Shown: piece by piece, positions 35,443 to 45,174 of the stretch | Layout of the letters: every line of letters starts with the position of its first letter | How positions within the stretch are numbered: position 1 is the first letter of the stretch | DNA from: Falciphora oryzae | Taxonomy: Eukaryota > Ascomycota > Sordariomycetes > Magnaporthales > Magnaporthaceae | Assembly (NCBI GenBank): GCA_000733355.1 | Contig: JNVV01000001.1 | Location: forward strand, 2,212,064-2,276,063 | DNA length: 64,000 nucleotides | Direction of reading: 5' to 3' | Program-made: the position numbers and the translations under genes | Notes under the pieces: model-generated | Told to the model about the DNA's origin: nothing | What the model saw: the letters and a program-made list of their open reading frames with translations, nothing else | Databases searched by the model: none

Positions 35443-37305
35443 TCACACGGTCGCTTTGACACCCAAGGGATGGTGGTCACCACCAAGGGAAGAAAACCGT
35501 TGCTTGTCGTCGAGGATCTTGCGCTTGAAGTACCCGAGGTCCTGCAGCAGGTTCTGCATTTCTTCGTGCATATCCTCCGCGCCCTTTTCGAACGGGTCCG
35601 TCGAGTAGCCGTCGTCGTCGTCGTCATCACCACAGTAGGTTGCACCGCCGTCGCTTCCGGCATTCTCCTCGTCCACCTCTTCCTCTTCTACTCCGGTGGC
35701 AGGCTTTTTCGAATCACTCCTGTCCTCAATGCCCACAGCCTCCAGCAGATCAGACACCTGCGAGATCCGCCGCGACACGCTGCCGCCCCTGCTAATCGGC
35801 ACCGCCGGGATCGGGTTTTTGAGACTCTCAAGGGCGAGCTTGAGGTGCAGCCGCAGGGCCTCATTCTCTGTCTGGAGTGAGCGGATCTTGCCTTCGGCCA
35901 CCAGACTACGCTCTTCCATGAGGCGCTGCATGGCCGCAACGTGGCGCTGGTACTCTTCAAGGCGCTCTTCCTGATCGCGCGCATCCTTCTCGCGCCGCCG
36001 CGAGTCCGAGACATCCAGCTGCAGCAGCCGGATCTCCTCCGCCATGGCTTCGATCTGGGCGTCACGCTCGGCCGATGAGATGCTGTCCTGCTGGTTGACC
36101 ACGGCCCGCGTCCGGATCCGCTTGGCCTGATCCGCGTACCGCAGCGTCGAGAGCGTCTCGTCGTAGTCGGATGGCGCAATACAGGCGATCATGGCCGTCT
36201 TGGAGTTGCCGCCCAGCGAGTCCTTCAGCAGCCAGGTGAGGATACTGTCACGGTACGGCACGACCTCGCCGCCACCGCCGCGCTTCTTCTTCCCACCGTT
36301 CTGGTGCTTGGGATCAGCCAGGGCGGCGATGACGCGGCCGAGCGTTGTCAGCGATTTGTTGATGTTGCTACCCTCCCGCAGGCGCTGACCCGTGGCCTCG
36401 GTTGACTTGGCACGCTCGCTGCCCGCCAAATCAACAAGACGGATGCGCGAGCTGCGCTCCGTTGTCTCGTCCGTCACCATATCGTGGTGGATCTGTTTGA
36501 GCATGATAGTGAAGACTGCGTGGCTTCGGCTCGACGTATCGTTCATTTTGGTGGAGGCGACGGTGCGCGACGTGTCGCCGCGCTTCATGTAGCGCAGGAT
36601 CTCGTCGATGCTACGCACAGGGACTTCAGTCAGGTCCTTGACGTAGGGACCCTCTGTGGGCGACTCGCGGATCTTGAGGTAGTAGGGCGGCTGGTTTGGT
36701 ACGACGGGCATAAGCAGGTCGCGAACGTGTTCGTTGTAGACCTCGAAGTATGACACGCGGACGTTGTAGCTGATGTTGGGCGACTCGTTTTGCGCCTCCT
36801 CGATGCGCTGGAACAGGTCCTCGCACGTGCGAGGGATCAGACCGGGCTGGTCGGGCGTGCCCATCATGGTGTAACTCTTGCCGGAGCCTGTCTGCCCGTA
36901 GGCAAAGATGCACGTGTGGTAGCCCTCGAAGTTATGGTCGAGAAACTCCTCGCCCAGGCTGTTGTAGACGTCGGCCTGCTCCGCGTAGTGCGCATCTCTC
37001 CTGTCGTGACTCCAGAACGAGTTGTCAAATGTGAATGACTTCTGCTCCACCACTTTGCGGGACTTGGACTTCATAGGGTCGTTCTCGTTGGGCACCATCA
37101 GTGTCGTCCGCTGGTTGATGGGGTCCATCTTGACCAGACACTCAGTATTCCGCTCCAGCTCTCGGGGCAAAAATGCCCTGACGCGGACCACGACCCGAAC
37201 ATTTCCTCCGCCGTCCATCCTGGCGGGACCATCGCGAGATCGAAGGGAAGGGGTAGATGCGTAGGAGCGGACGGACCGCGACGGGTTTGTCGGCGTGGCG
37301 GGCAT
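35443..37305 (-). CDS. Short kinesin-3 (Unc104/KIF1-type motor)
   Basis: This intronless 620-residue protein starts at the first true ATG (GCGACCATGCCC). It is a microtubule-dependent ATPase. The motor domain occupies about residues 35-400, with RVRAFLPREL, the P-loop GQTGSGKSYTM near residue 137, switch I NDTSSRSHAVF and switch II LVDLAGSERA followed by GSNINKSLTTLG. A class-specific feature is the K/G-rich insert HQNGGKKKRGGGGE in loop 12 (the K-loop position of kinesin-3). A coiled coil follows (about 430-510), then an acidic tail. FHA and PH domains of full-length Unc104 are missing. The layout matches the short fungal kinesin-3 known from Neurospora as Kin3, linked to mitochondrial movement. 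It shares a 628-bp divergent promoter region with the L4 gene. Confidence 0.93.
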   Translation of the reverse strand: MPATPTNPSRSVRSYASTPSLRSRDGPARMDGGGNVRVVVRVRAFLPRELERNTECLVKMDPINQRTTLMVPNENDPMKSKSRKVVEQKSFTFDNSFWSHDRRDAHYAEQADVYNSLGEEFLDHNFEGYHTCIFAYGQTGSGKSYTMMGTPDQPGLIPRTCEDLFQRIEEAQNESPNISYNVRVSYFEVYNEHVRDLLMPVVPNQPPYYLKIRESPTEGPYVKDLTEVPVRSIDEILRYMKRGDTSRTVASTKMNDTSSRSHAVFTIMLKQIHHDMVTDETTERSSRIRLVDLAGSERAKSTEATGQRLREGSNINKSLTTLGRVIAALADPKHQNGGKKKRGGGGEVVPYRDSILTWLLKDSLGGNSKTAMIACIAPSDYDETLSTLRYADQAKRIRTRAVVNQQDSISSAERDAQIEAMAEEIRLLQLDVSDSRRREKDARDQEERLEEYQRHVAAMQRLMEERSLVAEGKIRSLQTENEALRLHLKLALESLKNPIPAVPISRGGSVSRRISQVSDLLEAVGIEDRSDSKKPATGVEEEEVDEENAGSDGGATYCGDDDDDDGYSTDPFEKGAEDMHEEMQNLLQDLGYFKRKILDDKQRFSSLGGDHHPLGVKATV

Positions 37306-37765
37306 GGTCGCAGTTATAATTCGCAAAGACAGATGGATAGTTAGTTAGGAAATGCCAACTGGAATGAATCAAGCGAAATGTCTCACGCCGCCCGTTGGCG
37401 ACCTCGATCGATGCTGTTCGCGATTATGGGGTTGTGGCGGCTCCGGCTGGAAGTGGAATGTATGTGAACGCCGGCTCTGACGTTGCTTTTTCCACTTGCA
37501 TGCAGCCGGCGACTATTTTTGTTGACATGGGTCGAGTCCGCCCAGCAACGGGACATCTACGAGTGGGGTCGCTCTGTGGGCAGGGTTGGCGCAAGCGCAG
37601 GGGCCAGGGTTGAAAGAATTCCAGCGCGTCGAATTCTCAAACGGCTTGGTCACCTGACTTTGAAGCTGGCGAGTGGGGTCGGCCAAGCCTTAGGGTAGAG
37701 AGAGGGCACGGAAAAAAGGGCAACCACCACAATTTGGAACTTGGGGAAGTCACGCTCCAGTTCAG
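37306..37765. promoter_or_regulatory. Divergent promoter region, kinesin / ribosomal protein L4
   Basis: This is the space between the two divergent start codons (37305 and 37934), minus the leader intron of L4. I identify no named transcription-factor site. The region before the L4 leader intron includes GGGCAACCACCAC near 37718, position suggestive only. Confidence 0.4.
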
Positions 37766-37920
37766 GTAAGTTTTTATCGCCAAATTCCTTTGAGGCAACG
37801 ACCAGCCAACAGGTGAGCACACCCCTTCCCTGACGACGACCAGGTCGAACTCTTTGCACCCTTCTTTTGCATTGCCGGCGTCTTTGGTTTCTAACTCGAA
37901 TTATCTTCCCCGCCGCACAG
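37766..37920 (+). other. Probable 5' UTR intron of the L4 gene
   Basis: A consensus donor CAG|GTAAGT at 37766, a CTAAC branch-like site at 37891 and an acceptor GCACAG ending at 37920 define a 155-bp intron that ends 13 bp before the start codon. Leader introns are common in fungal ribosomal protein genes. A second, weaker donor (AGGTGAGC, about 37811) could be used instead. Confidence 0.5.
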
Positions 37921-37933
37921 CCGAGAATTCGCA

Positions 37934-39377
37934 ATGGCTTCACGACCGACCGTCTCGATCATCGGCGCCGATGGCAAGGCCAGCGGCGCCACCCACCCGA
38001 TCCCCAGTGTCTTCACTGCCCCGATCCGCCCCGACATTGTCCAGCAGGTGCACAAGGGCATGAACAAGAACAAGCGCCAGCCGTACTCGGTCAGCGAGAA
38101 GGCCGGCCACCAGACCTCTGCCGAGTCCTGGGGAACTGGTTAGTGGACCCCGCCCTCTTTCTGGGAATCGCACGCCGGCCCCGTGGATCGACGAGAAGCC
38201 GAAGAGGGAGGAGGCATTGAGAACTGGGTCTAAGCGAGGCGAACCTTCTGGGCTATGGGGGAGTTGCCGTCGCGGATATCGCTCGTCTCGCCCAGCAGAT
38301 ATCGGTCGTTGATCTTCGGGGGGCTTGCGGGGGCAAAATTTTTGCAGGCTAGGCAACTAACAATGGCAACCATCACAGGTCGTGCTGTTGCCCGTATCCC
38401 CCGTGTCTCTGGTGGCGGTACCCACCGTGCTGGTCAGGCTGCCTTCGGTAACATGTGCCGGTCCGGTCGCATGTTCGCTCCCACCAAGGTCTGGCGCAAG
38501 TGGCACATCAAGGTCAACCAGGGCCAGAAGTAAGTGACGCTGGCCCCTGTTCGAGGCAGGGAGGACATGGTCGACATGGTATGGGAGCTGAACGCCGAGC
38601 TAACCCTTGCTTTTCAGGCGCTTCGCCACCACCTCCGCCCTCGCTGCCTCGGCCGTTGCCCCTCTCCTGCTCGCCCGCGGTCACAGGATCAGCTCTATCC
38701 CCGAGGTTCCCCTGGTTGTCGACTCTGCTGTCTGCGAGTCTGCTGCCCTGGCCAAGACCTCGGCTGCTCTGGGTCTGCTGAAGACGGTCGGTGCTGGTGC
38801 CGACCTTGAGAAGGTCAAGAAGTCGAGGGCTCTGCGCGCCGGCAAGGGCAAGCTCCGAGGCCGCAGGTACCGCCAGCGCCGCGGTCCCCTGGTCATCTAC
38901 GACCCCGCCACCGACGGCACCGAGCTCGTCAAGGGCTTCCGCAACATCCCCGGTGTTGAGACCAGCTCCGTCTACTCCCTCAACCTCCTCCAGCTCGCGC
39001 CCGGTGGCCACCTGGGTCGCTTCATCGTCTGGACCTCGGCCGCCTTCAAGGCCCTGGACAACATCTACGGCTCCACCACCACCCCCTCGGAGCTCAAGAA
39101 GGACTTCCTGCTGCCGTCCAACGTCGTCAGCCAGGCCGACCTGAGCCGTCTGATCAACAGCTCCGAAATCCAGAGCGTCCTGCGCGCGCCCAAGGGCGAG
39201 GCCCGGACGAAGCGCCAGGGCGTCCAGAAGAAGAACCCGCTCCGCAACAAGCAGGTTCAGCTCCGTCTCAACCCCTACGCCGCAGCCTACAAGAAGGAGA
39301 AGCTCGGTGAGGAGAAGCTCAAGGGCAAGCCGGACGCTCTGCCGGCTGCCTTCAAGGAGCAGCTGCACGAGAACTAG
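37934..39377 (+). CDS. rpl4: 60S ribosomal protein L4 (uL4)
   Basis: Three exons (37934-38138, 38379-38529, 38618-39377), with introns of 240 and 88 bp, give 371 residues. It is a structural protein of the large ribosomal subunit lining the exit tunnel. Exon joins restore [20 protein letters not shown] and [16 protein letters not shown], both invariant L4/L1e segments; the first contains the tunnel loop with [20 protein letters not shown]. The body continues with [15 protein letters not shown] and ends in the basic eukaryotic extension ([19 protein letters not shown]). Length is as expected for fungi (about 360-370). Codons are strongly C-ending, fitting high expression. Confidence 0.96.
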
Positions 39378-39976
39378 ATTATCGGCGGGTCTCCGGGTTT
39401 GTCTTAACGGGATTGCATGGTTACTTTTATTGAGGCGTCTAGTGGTCATTACGGAAAATGTGCTTCTGATTCATAGTGCACGTTATTCAATGAAATCGTC
39501 TAGAGAACGATAATTTTCCCACTTCGTCCTAACTCTCTTCACTTGGGGGCTCGTGAAGTCGTCGTATTGCCAAAGTGATGAATCAGCAACGTTCGTCTGA
39601 ACATAGGTGGCCGTCCAGCCTTGGGGCCTGGCGCGGGGTGAAGCGTTACTAAACGCCACATTGGACATACATTGGTATGCTGCTATCGTATGGCGCCTCG
39701 CTTACTAGTTAACCCACGCCAATGCACGACGCTGTGTTCAACACGCAGAAGTGGAGAGTGGCACGAGTGGACAGAAACGCACCAGCCGGTTCAGGTCAAG
39801 ATCGCCTTGGACTCTCGATCAGTCTCAAGCGCCACGTTGTGCCTATCTACCGAGCCAATCATACCCATACGCCGTTGACGCCATCCAAAAGAAACAGATT
39901 GGCAGAAATCTTCAGCTCCATGCTCACCGAGGTACTTGATGCCTCTTCTATCCCTCATCTTCCACTCACGGTAAAC
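39378..39976. other. Convergent spacer
   Basis: This holds the 3' UTRs of the L4 gene (plus) and the aminotransferase gene (minus). No further feature is seen. Confidence 0.5.
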
Positions 39977-42123
39977 TCAGCAACCCATATACATACCCAT
40001 GTTTCCTGCACTCTCATCCGCGTCGTCAAGCGTCGCCGGGACGCCGCCGGCAGCGAACGGGAAGCCCTCGAGCAGGTCCTCGATCTCCTGGACGCTCTTG
40101 ATCCTGAAGAAGCGCTGGACGCCCTGGACTAAGCTGTGCGAGAGCGGTTCGATCCTCTCGTCGGCTTCGGCCGCGAAGCAGATGCGGTAGTAGGCCCAGC
40201 CGTCCTTCTTGGCGGTGTCGTCGCCGACGCTGAAGATGGCGCCGGGCGAGACGACGACGAGGTAGGGCTTGTGGGTCAGCATCATCATAAGGGCGCCCGA
40301 CAGCGCGGGCCCGTCCACGACGCCCGCCGGCTCGGCCTGCTTGCCCTTGCGGGGCGCGCCCCAGAGCGGGTGCGACTCGAACAGGACGCGCAGCCAGATG
40401 AACATGCCGCCGCGCGGCCAGTCGAACTGGAACAGCGGCATCTTGGTGATGACGCCCCACTCGGGGCCCAGGAGCTTCCGCCCCGGGCTCCTGTTGCTGC
40501 CGTTGCTGTTGCTGCGGGTGATGGCAGTGGACTGCTTGATCTGGACGGAGCCCTCGTCCAGGATGCGGCAGACGCGGTTCATGCGGCGCTCGTACTCGCC
40601 GCGCAGCCCGGCCAGCCACCGCACCCAGCCGTCCATCTGCCAGCCCTTGAAGGCGGCGCGCTCGGCGTTGGTGCGCAGGGAGAGCCATGAGCTGAAGGCC
40701 GCCGGCGGCTGAGAGCCCATGACGAGCTCGCTGATCATGGACTGCACAAAGCCCGATGGCTGCTGGGTTGTACCCTCGCTGATACTTCAAAAGGAAACGA
40801 TGGGTTTAGTAAACATGTCCGGTAAAATAGAAGGAATAGAACCACTAACTTTATCAGTTTCTCCGCAATCGCTGGCTGCGCGGTGATCCAGCCTAGCCGG
40901 CAGCCAGGGGCGACCGTCTTGGAAAATGTGTCGAGGCGGATGACGCGGCCCTCGACATCGAAGCTAAGGAAGGATGGAACCATCGAGTCCAGAAACGGGT
41001 AGCCTGACGACTTCTCGGGCTGATACGCCGGCCTGGGCTCCGGCAGCGGCTTGCCCCTACTCTTGGCCTCCTCAACCTCGGCCGAGGGGAACTGCATGTA
41101 CCAGTACGGGTCGTCCTCGGCGATGATGACGTCGTACTTGCAGCAGACGGCATAGATGGCCTTGCGGCGCTCGACGCTGAGCACGATGCCCGTGGGGTTG
41201 TGGCCCATGGTGACGGTGTACATGAGGTGCGGCCGCTTCCCCTTGCTCTCGTCCCAGTTCGCGAGCACGTCCTCGAGCCCTCCCGGACCCTCGACGCACA
41301 TGCCGCCCGAATCGGCGCTGACGGGGACGACCTGCGCACCCTTGGCCTGGGCCTGCCCCAGGGCGGGGCTGTATGCGAAGCGCTCACAGAGCACGCCGGG
41401 CCGGTCTCGCGGGTCGTCGCCCCGGTGCTCGGACCAGGGGTTGATGAGCAGCTCGACCGTCTTGCAGAAGCCGTCGGTCGAGCCGACGGTCAGGAGGACC
41501 TCGGGCCCATCGCGGTACGGGATGTTCGGGTGCAGATGCTCGCGCGTGAACTGGCGCACCCACGACAGGAGCGGCGGGTAGCCTTGGGCGAGGCCGTACT
41601 GCAGCGCCGTCGCCAGGTCGATCTTCTTCATCGGGTCCGGCTCGGCCGTCGTCTTGGGCACCGTGATGTGCGCCGGAGCCGCGCGGCCCCAACCGCCAGG
41701 GCTGTCATTGCCCGCATTCGGATCGCTCGGGTCGTTCGGTGTTGGCGTCCAGCGTTCAGGCTTCGCTGTCTGGGCCTCGAGCGTGTCGAAGGGAAAGAAG
41801 CTCACGTTGGGGAGGCCTGCGGTGGCGGCGCAGAGTGCGCACGCGACGTGTCAGTGTTTCCGAGTTTGAGAAAGCCAAGCTTATGGAAGCTCCACCACCA
41901 TGGGGCCGGGACAACGGGATCGGCGGCGGCGGAAACGGCGGGGCGGTTTCCCCTTACCTCCAGCAAAATTGCCGATACCAGGGATGGCGAAGAACTTGTA
42001 GAAGGCTTTGATTGAGCTAGGCTTGCGGTTCCAAGTCATATGGGAGAAGTGGTGGCTCATGTTCCGGGGCAGGGGCTTCTCTTCGCCGCTCCGGGACGAC
42101 TCGGATTCTGGTGTCTGATCCAT
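39977..42123 (-). CDS. Aromatic / 2-aminoadipate aminotransferase (ARO8-type)
   Basis: Three exons (42123-41958, 41816-40850, 40784-39977), with introns of 141 and 65 bp, give 646 residues. It is a PLP-dependent fold type I class I/II transaminase acting on aromatic amino acids, kynurenine or 2-aminoadipate. Visible motifs are MGHNPTGIVLS, the aspartate segment IIAEDDPYWYMQFP and the PLP-lysine segment DTFSKTVAPGCRLGW (Lys near residue 355), followed by TTQQPSGFVQSMI after intron 2. The N-terminus SHHFSHMTWNRKPSSIK is typical of fungal members. Acidic and Ser/Asn-rich insertions (for example TRSNSNGSNRSPGR) make it longer than yeast Aro8 (about 500). It is probably cytosolic, as no clear presequence is seen. 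Which substrate is preferred cannot be told. Confidence 0.92.
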
Positions 42124-42737
42124 GATGGCGTGGGATATGAGAGGAACTGGATGAGTTTGACGGTCTGCTTGTGCGGGATGGAAATGTTTTTGGGCACAGC
42201 TCGACTTAGCCTAACAACACGGATGGATACTGATACTATTGGACCAGGTGTCTAGTACGTGGTATGTTCTGAAAGGACTATCTAGAACAGGGCGGACTTG
42301 AGGCAGGCCTATCGAAGACGGTCAGTCCGGCTCCGACGGGCGGAATCCAGGCCACGATCCCGACCCTGTTTGCATGACAAATCGGCCACTCAAGCGCAAG
42401 GGCGCAAGGACGCCCTTCGGAAAGTGGTGCTGATAACCCCATCAACAATTCAGGCGGGCGGAATCTAGCGTCGCTTCGGGCGTGGGGAGCGGATGGATGC
42501 ATGGGTCCAAGGAGGATTATTGATTGATAAGCCCTGGCCAGGCATCTTGTCCTAATTCGGCCACGACACAACCACGAACAACGTGGAGTCCCCACTTGAT
42601 GTCAGGGGTTCGCAACAGCGCGTTGGCGGCGTGGTGCAGGAAGCCGAGAGCCAGTTAGTTCGCTCGGCATGGAACCTCAGGCTGTCGACTCCTCAGCGTT
42701 GGTGATTGTCGAGATGGATGCTACCGCCTCACTTTAT
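42124..42737. other. Spacer between two minus-strand genes
   Basis: This is the promoter side of the aminotransferase gene and the 3' flank of the monooxygenase gene. I see no additional gene. Confidence 0.5.
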
Positions 42738-44147
42738 TTATAGCAGTTCCTGTGCCGACTCCCCGCCAACAGACTTGGACTCAAAGTTGAACCCGAGCTC
42801 GCTCAGCGACTTCGCGACCCTGCCCGTCTTCTCGAACTGCAGCTTAGCCGCTGCGTAGGTGCGCCGCTGCCAAACCTGCTCGTCGGTCCAGACAGGCGGT
42901 TCTTTCCCACCGGGCGCTTTCGACGCCCAGGCGTGCATTTCCTTGAGGTACTCTACGTCGCCGTCCTTGGGGTAGACGTGAAAAGCCAGGCCCCGCTCCT
43001 GGACGGCCCGGTCTTCCCACTCCCTCATCTCGCGCTCTGACGGCAGAGGCAGCGCGTCCGCCCAGATGCGCGCGAATATGGCAGCCTGGCTCTCTGAAAA
43101 TGGAAAGGGGACGACCTTGATCGGTAGACCCGGGAAAGCCAGGGTCGGGTGACCGATGTGAAGGAAGTCCTTGTAAAGCCCGCACACTCTGCGGCCGTTG
43201 GTGAGAAGGGGCGGCTCCAGCGATTCCAGAAACGGGAACGCGAACAAATAGCCCGTACAGAAGATGACGGCGTCGATATTCTGCTCGACTCGACCATCCC
43301 TAAGTCGCACCCCCTTCTCAGCTGCGAGGAACTCGGTGATGTCAGGCACTTCCTCGGCGCCGATGTGCTCGAGCTGGTCTTCAGCCGTTGGTTCGCGTAC
43401 GGATAAAAGGACACTCGCGCCCGCTCGTTGGACCTGTTTGGCGATGTCTACACCTGAGGCCGAGTTGCCAACGACCATGACCTTCTTGCCGGTATAGCTC
43501 GCTGGCGACCGGTAGAGCTTGGCGTGTGTGATGATGCCCGGGTGTGCCGAGTGAAACTCCCTAATGTTGGCGATGTCGGGTGTATACGTCGTCGCATAAT
43601 GACCTGACGCCACGACCACGGCATCAAATGTGTGCGATTTCGGATTGCTGCCGTCCGTCGACTCGGTGTCCACATCCCACTGGTCTTTGTCGCCATCCCG
43701 TCGTAGACGCACGTCCTTGACCTTTGTCGAGAACCTGATCAGGGAGCGCACGTCCTGAGAGTACTCAACAAGATACTCTTGAACTGCCTCCCTGGGTGGG
43801 AATATGAGGAGGCCGGGCGGAAATGCGAGGTCTGAAAAGCGCATCAGCGGGCTTGGGATGTTGGTATGCAGCAGGTCGTACATGGGCGAGGGGAACACGG
43901 CGGGAGCGCCATCGGCAGGGGAAACCGGGGGGTCTGGCGGGCAAAAGGGGTTTGTCTGCGGCACGTGTAGGGTGCTCGTCGGCGTTTTGCTGTAGTTCCA
44001 GACCCCGCCCACCTCGGCCGACTGCTCGAAGACGACAATCTCGTCAAAAGCCTTCTGGGCCACGAGGTATTTGGCGGCCGAGAGACCGCAGGGGCCCGCG
44101 CCGATGACGGCCACATTTTTCACCTGGAAGAGTGCCCTGACAACCAT
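42738..44147 (-). CDS. Flavin-dependent monooxygenase (FMO-like)
   Basis: This intronless protein of 469 residues starts at the ATG at 44147; the longer open frame upstream has no ATG. It is predicted to use FAD and NADPH to oxygenate N- or S-containing small molecules. The FAD Rossmann motif is VAVIGAGPCGLSAAKYL (residues 12-28), followed by the E-x-G-G-x-W segment EVGGVWNYSKT. The NADPH Rossmann motif is VMVVGNSASGVDIAKQV. The region before it, THAKLYRSPASYTGKKV, corresponds to the FMO fingerprint, and FDAVVVASGHY to its partner strand. Late FCTGYLFAFPFL is the usual ATG-like motif. The C-terminus lacks a hydrophobic anchor, so it is probably cytosolic. The physiological substrate is unknown. 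It is divergent from the telomere-protein candidate across about 1 kb. Confidence 0.92.
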   Translation of the reverse strand: MVVRALFQVKNVAVIGAGPCGLSAAKYLVAQKAFDEIVVFEQSAEVGGVWNYSKTPTSTLHVPQTNPFCPPDPPVSPADGAPAVFPSPMYDLLHTNIPSPLMRFSDLAFPPGLLIFPPREAVQEYLVEYSQDVRSLIRFSTKVKDVRLRRDGDKDQWDVDTESTDGSNPKSHTFDAVVVASGHYATTYTPDIANIREFHSAHPGIITHAKLYRSPASYTGKKVMVVGNSASGVDIAKQVQRAGASVLLSVREPTAEDQLEHIGAEEVPDITEFLAAEKGVRLRDGRVEQNIDAVIFCTGYLFAFPFLESLEPPLLTNGRRVCGLYKDFLHIGHPTLAFPGLPIKVVPFPFSESQAAIFARIWADALPLPSEREMREWEDRAVQERGLAFHVYPKDGDVEYLKEMHAWASKAPGGKEPPVWTDEQVWQRRTYAAAKLQFEKTGRVAKSLSELGFNFESKSVGGESAQELL

Positions 44148-45174
44148 CTTGGGCGGGCGGCGGAAAAATAAAACTAGGACATAAAATCGAGCGAGCCGGC
44201 CAAAGCTCAAGCTCTGCTGCTTTGACAGAGTTCACGTGCTGGCATCAAAGACTCGAGAGAAGACGACCCCAGACTTCTCTGCGCAGGCCCGCCAACAATA
44301 TATGCGGCGCCGATTCACAGAATTTTATCTGCCTGGCCTAGTCTTTAAGGTGGAGGAACGCGGGGATGGGGGCAGCCGCTTGGCATCCAGGTGAGCATCA
44401 GAGTCATGCCATCCGGGCCATTTGAGGAGGGGATAAAATGGAGGTGTCGGAGCGAGTCCGACAACATGCAACCACTGACGGCGGCTGGCGGCTAGCACGC
44501 CATCGTCTTGCATGGGAGTTATCGCCTTCCGGCCCCGCTGCCTGTTTGGCAGCTGGCTCTTACGCACCCAGAAAGAAAAAGATCATGTTGGAAGACCCGC
44601 GGCTGGTCCAGGGATCAGGTTGGTATTTGCATCCGGATCTGGGTTTGGGTACAGTGCTTTTTTTTTATGGTTTATTTGGCTTCCTTCCATTCTCTGTCGA
44701 ATGCAGCTTCCCCTCCCTCGCTGTCCTTGGATTTTGCGGAAGGTGGAGCCTTCTTCCTACCTTCCCCACCGACCGACAACGAACCATGACACACGTCAAA
44801 TTCCCTCTGCCCCGACGCTACTGGCCCACCGCCTTCCGTTCCCGGCGCCTTGCTGGGGTGGCATCTCAATGTGCCGTTTGCAGGTGCAGGGGTCGCCGCT
44901 CAGCCGGTTTCGCGAAGCTGGAAGCTCCTTCACGTCAAGCTACCACCACACTGCCCGTCGCAATAAAACTGCCCATTTTGAAATCCATCCAACCATCCCT
45001 CGCGACAATCTGCCGAGCCGCCCAGGCGCCTCTTTCTAGACCCCGACTGCCCTGCCCGCATCTGTGTTCTCGTCAGCGTCCAGATGATCCGGCCCAGAGC
45101 GCGCCGACCGCATCTCTCGACACGAGCTCCAACACCGGTGACGTCGCGACTCGCTTGCTAGGACTGGCCTCGAA
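44148..45174. promoter_or_regulatory. Divergent promoter region, monooxygenase / telomere-protein candidate
   Basis: This is about 1 kb between divergent starts. It has overlapping plus-strand ORFs (44438-45205) in three frames without domain content and a T-rich stretch near 44658. No specific binding site is identified. Confidence 0.4.

Noticed and set aside
38514..39449. 311-codon minus-strand ORF antisense to ribosomal protein L4
   Set aside because: Same explanation: an antisense shadow of a codon-biased gene, with Leu/Gly/Val-rich filler sequence.
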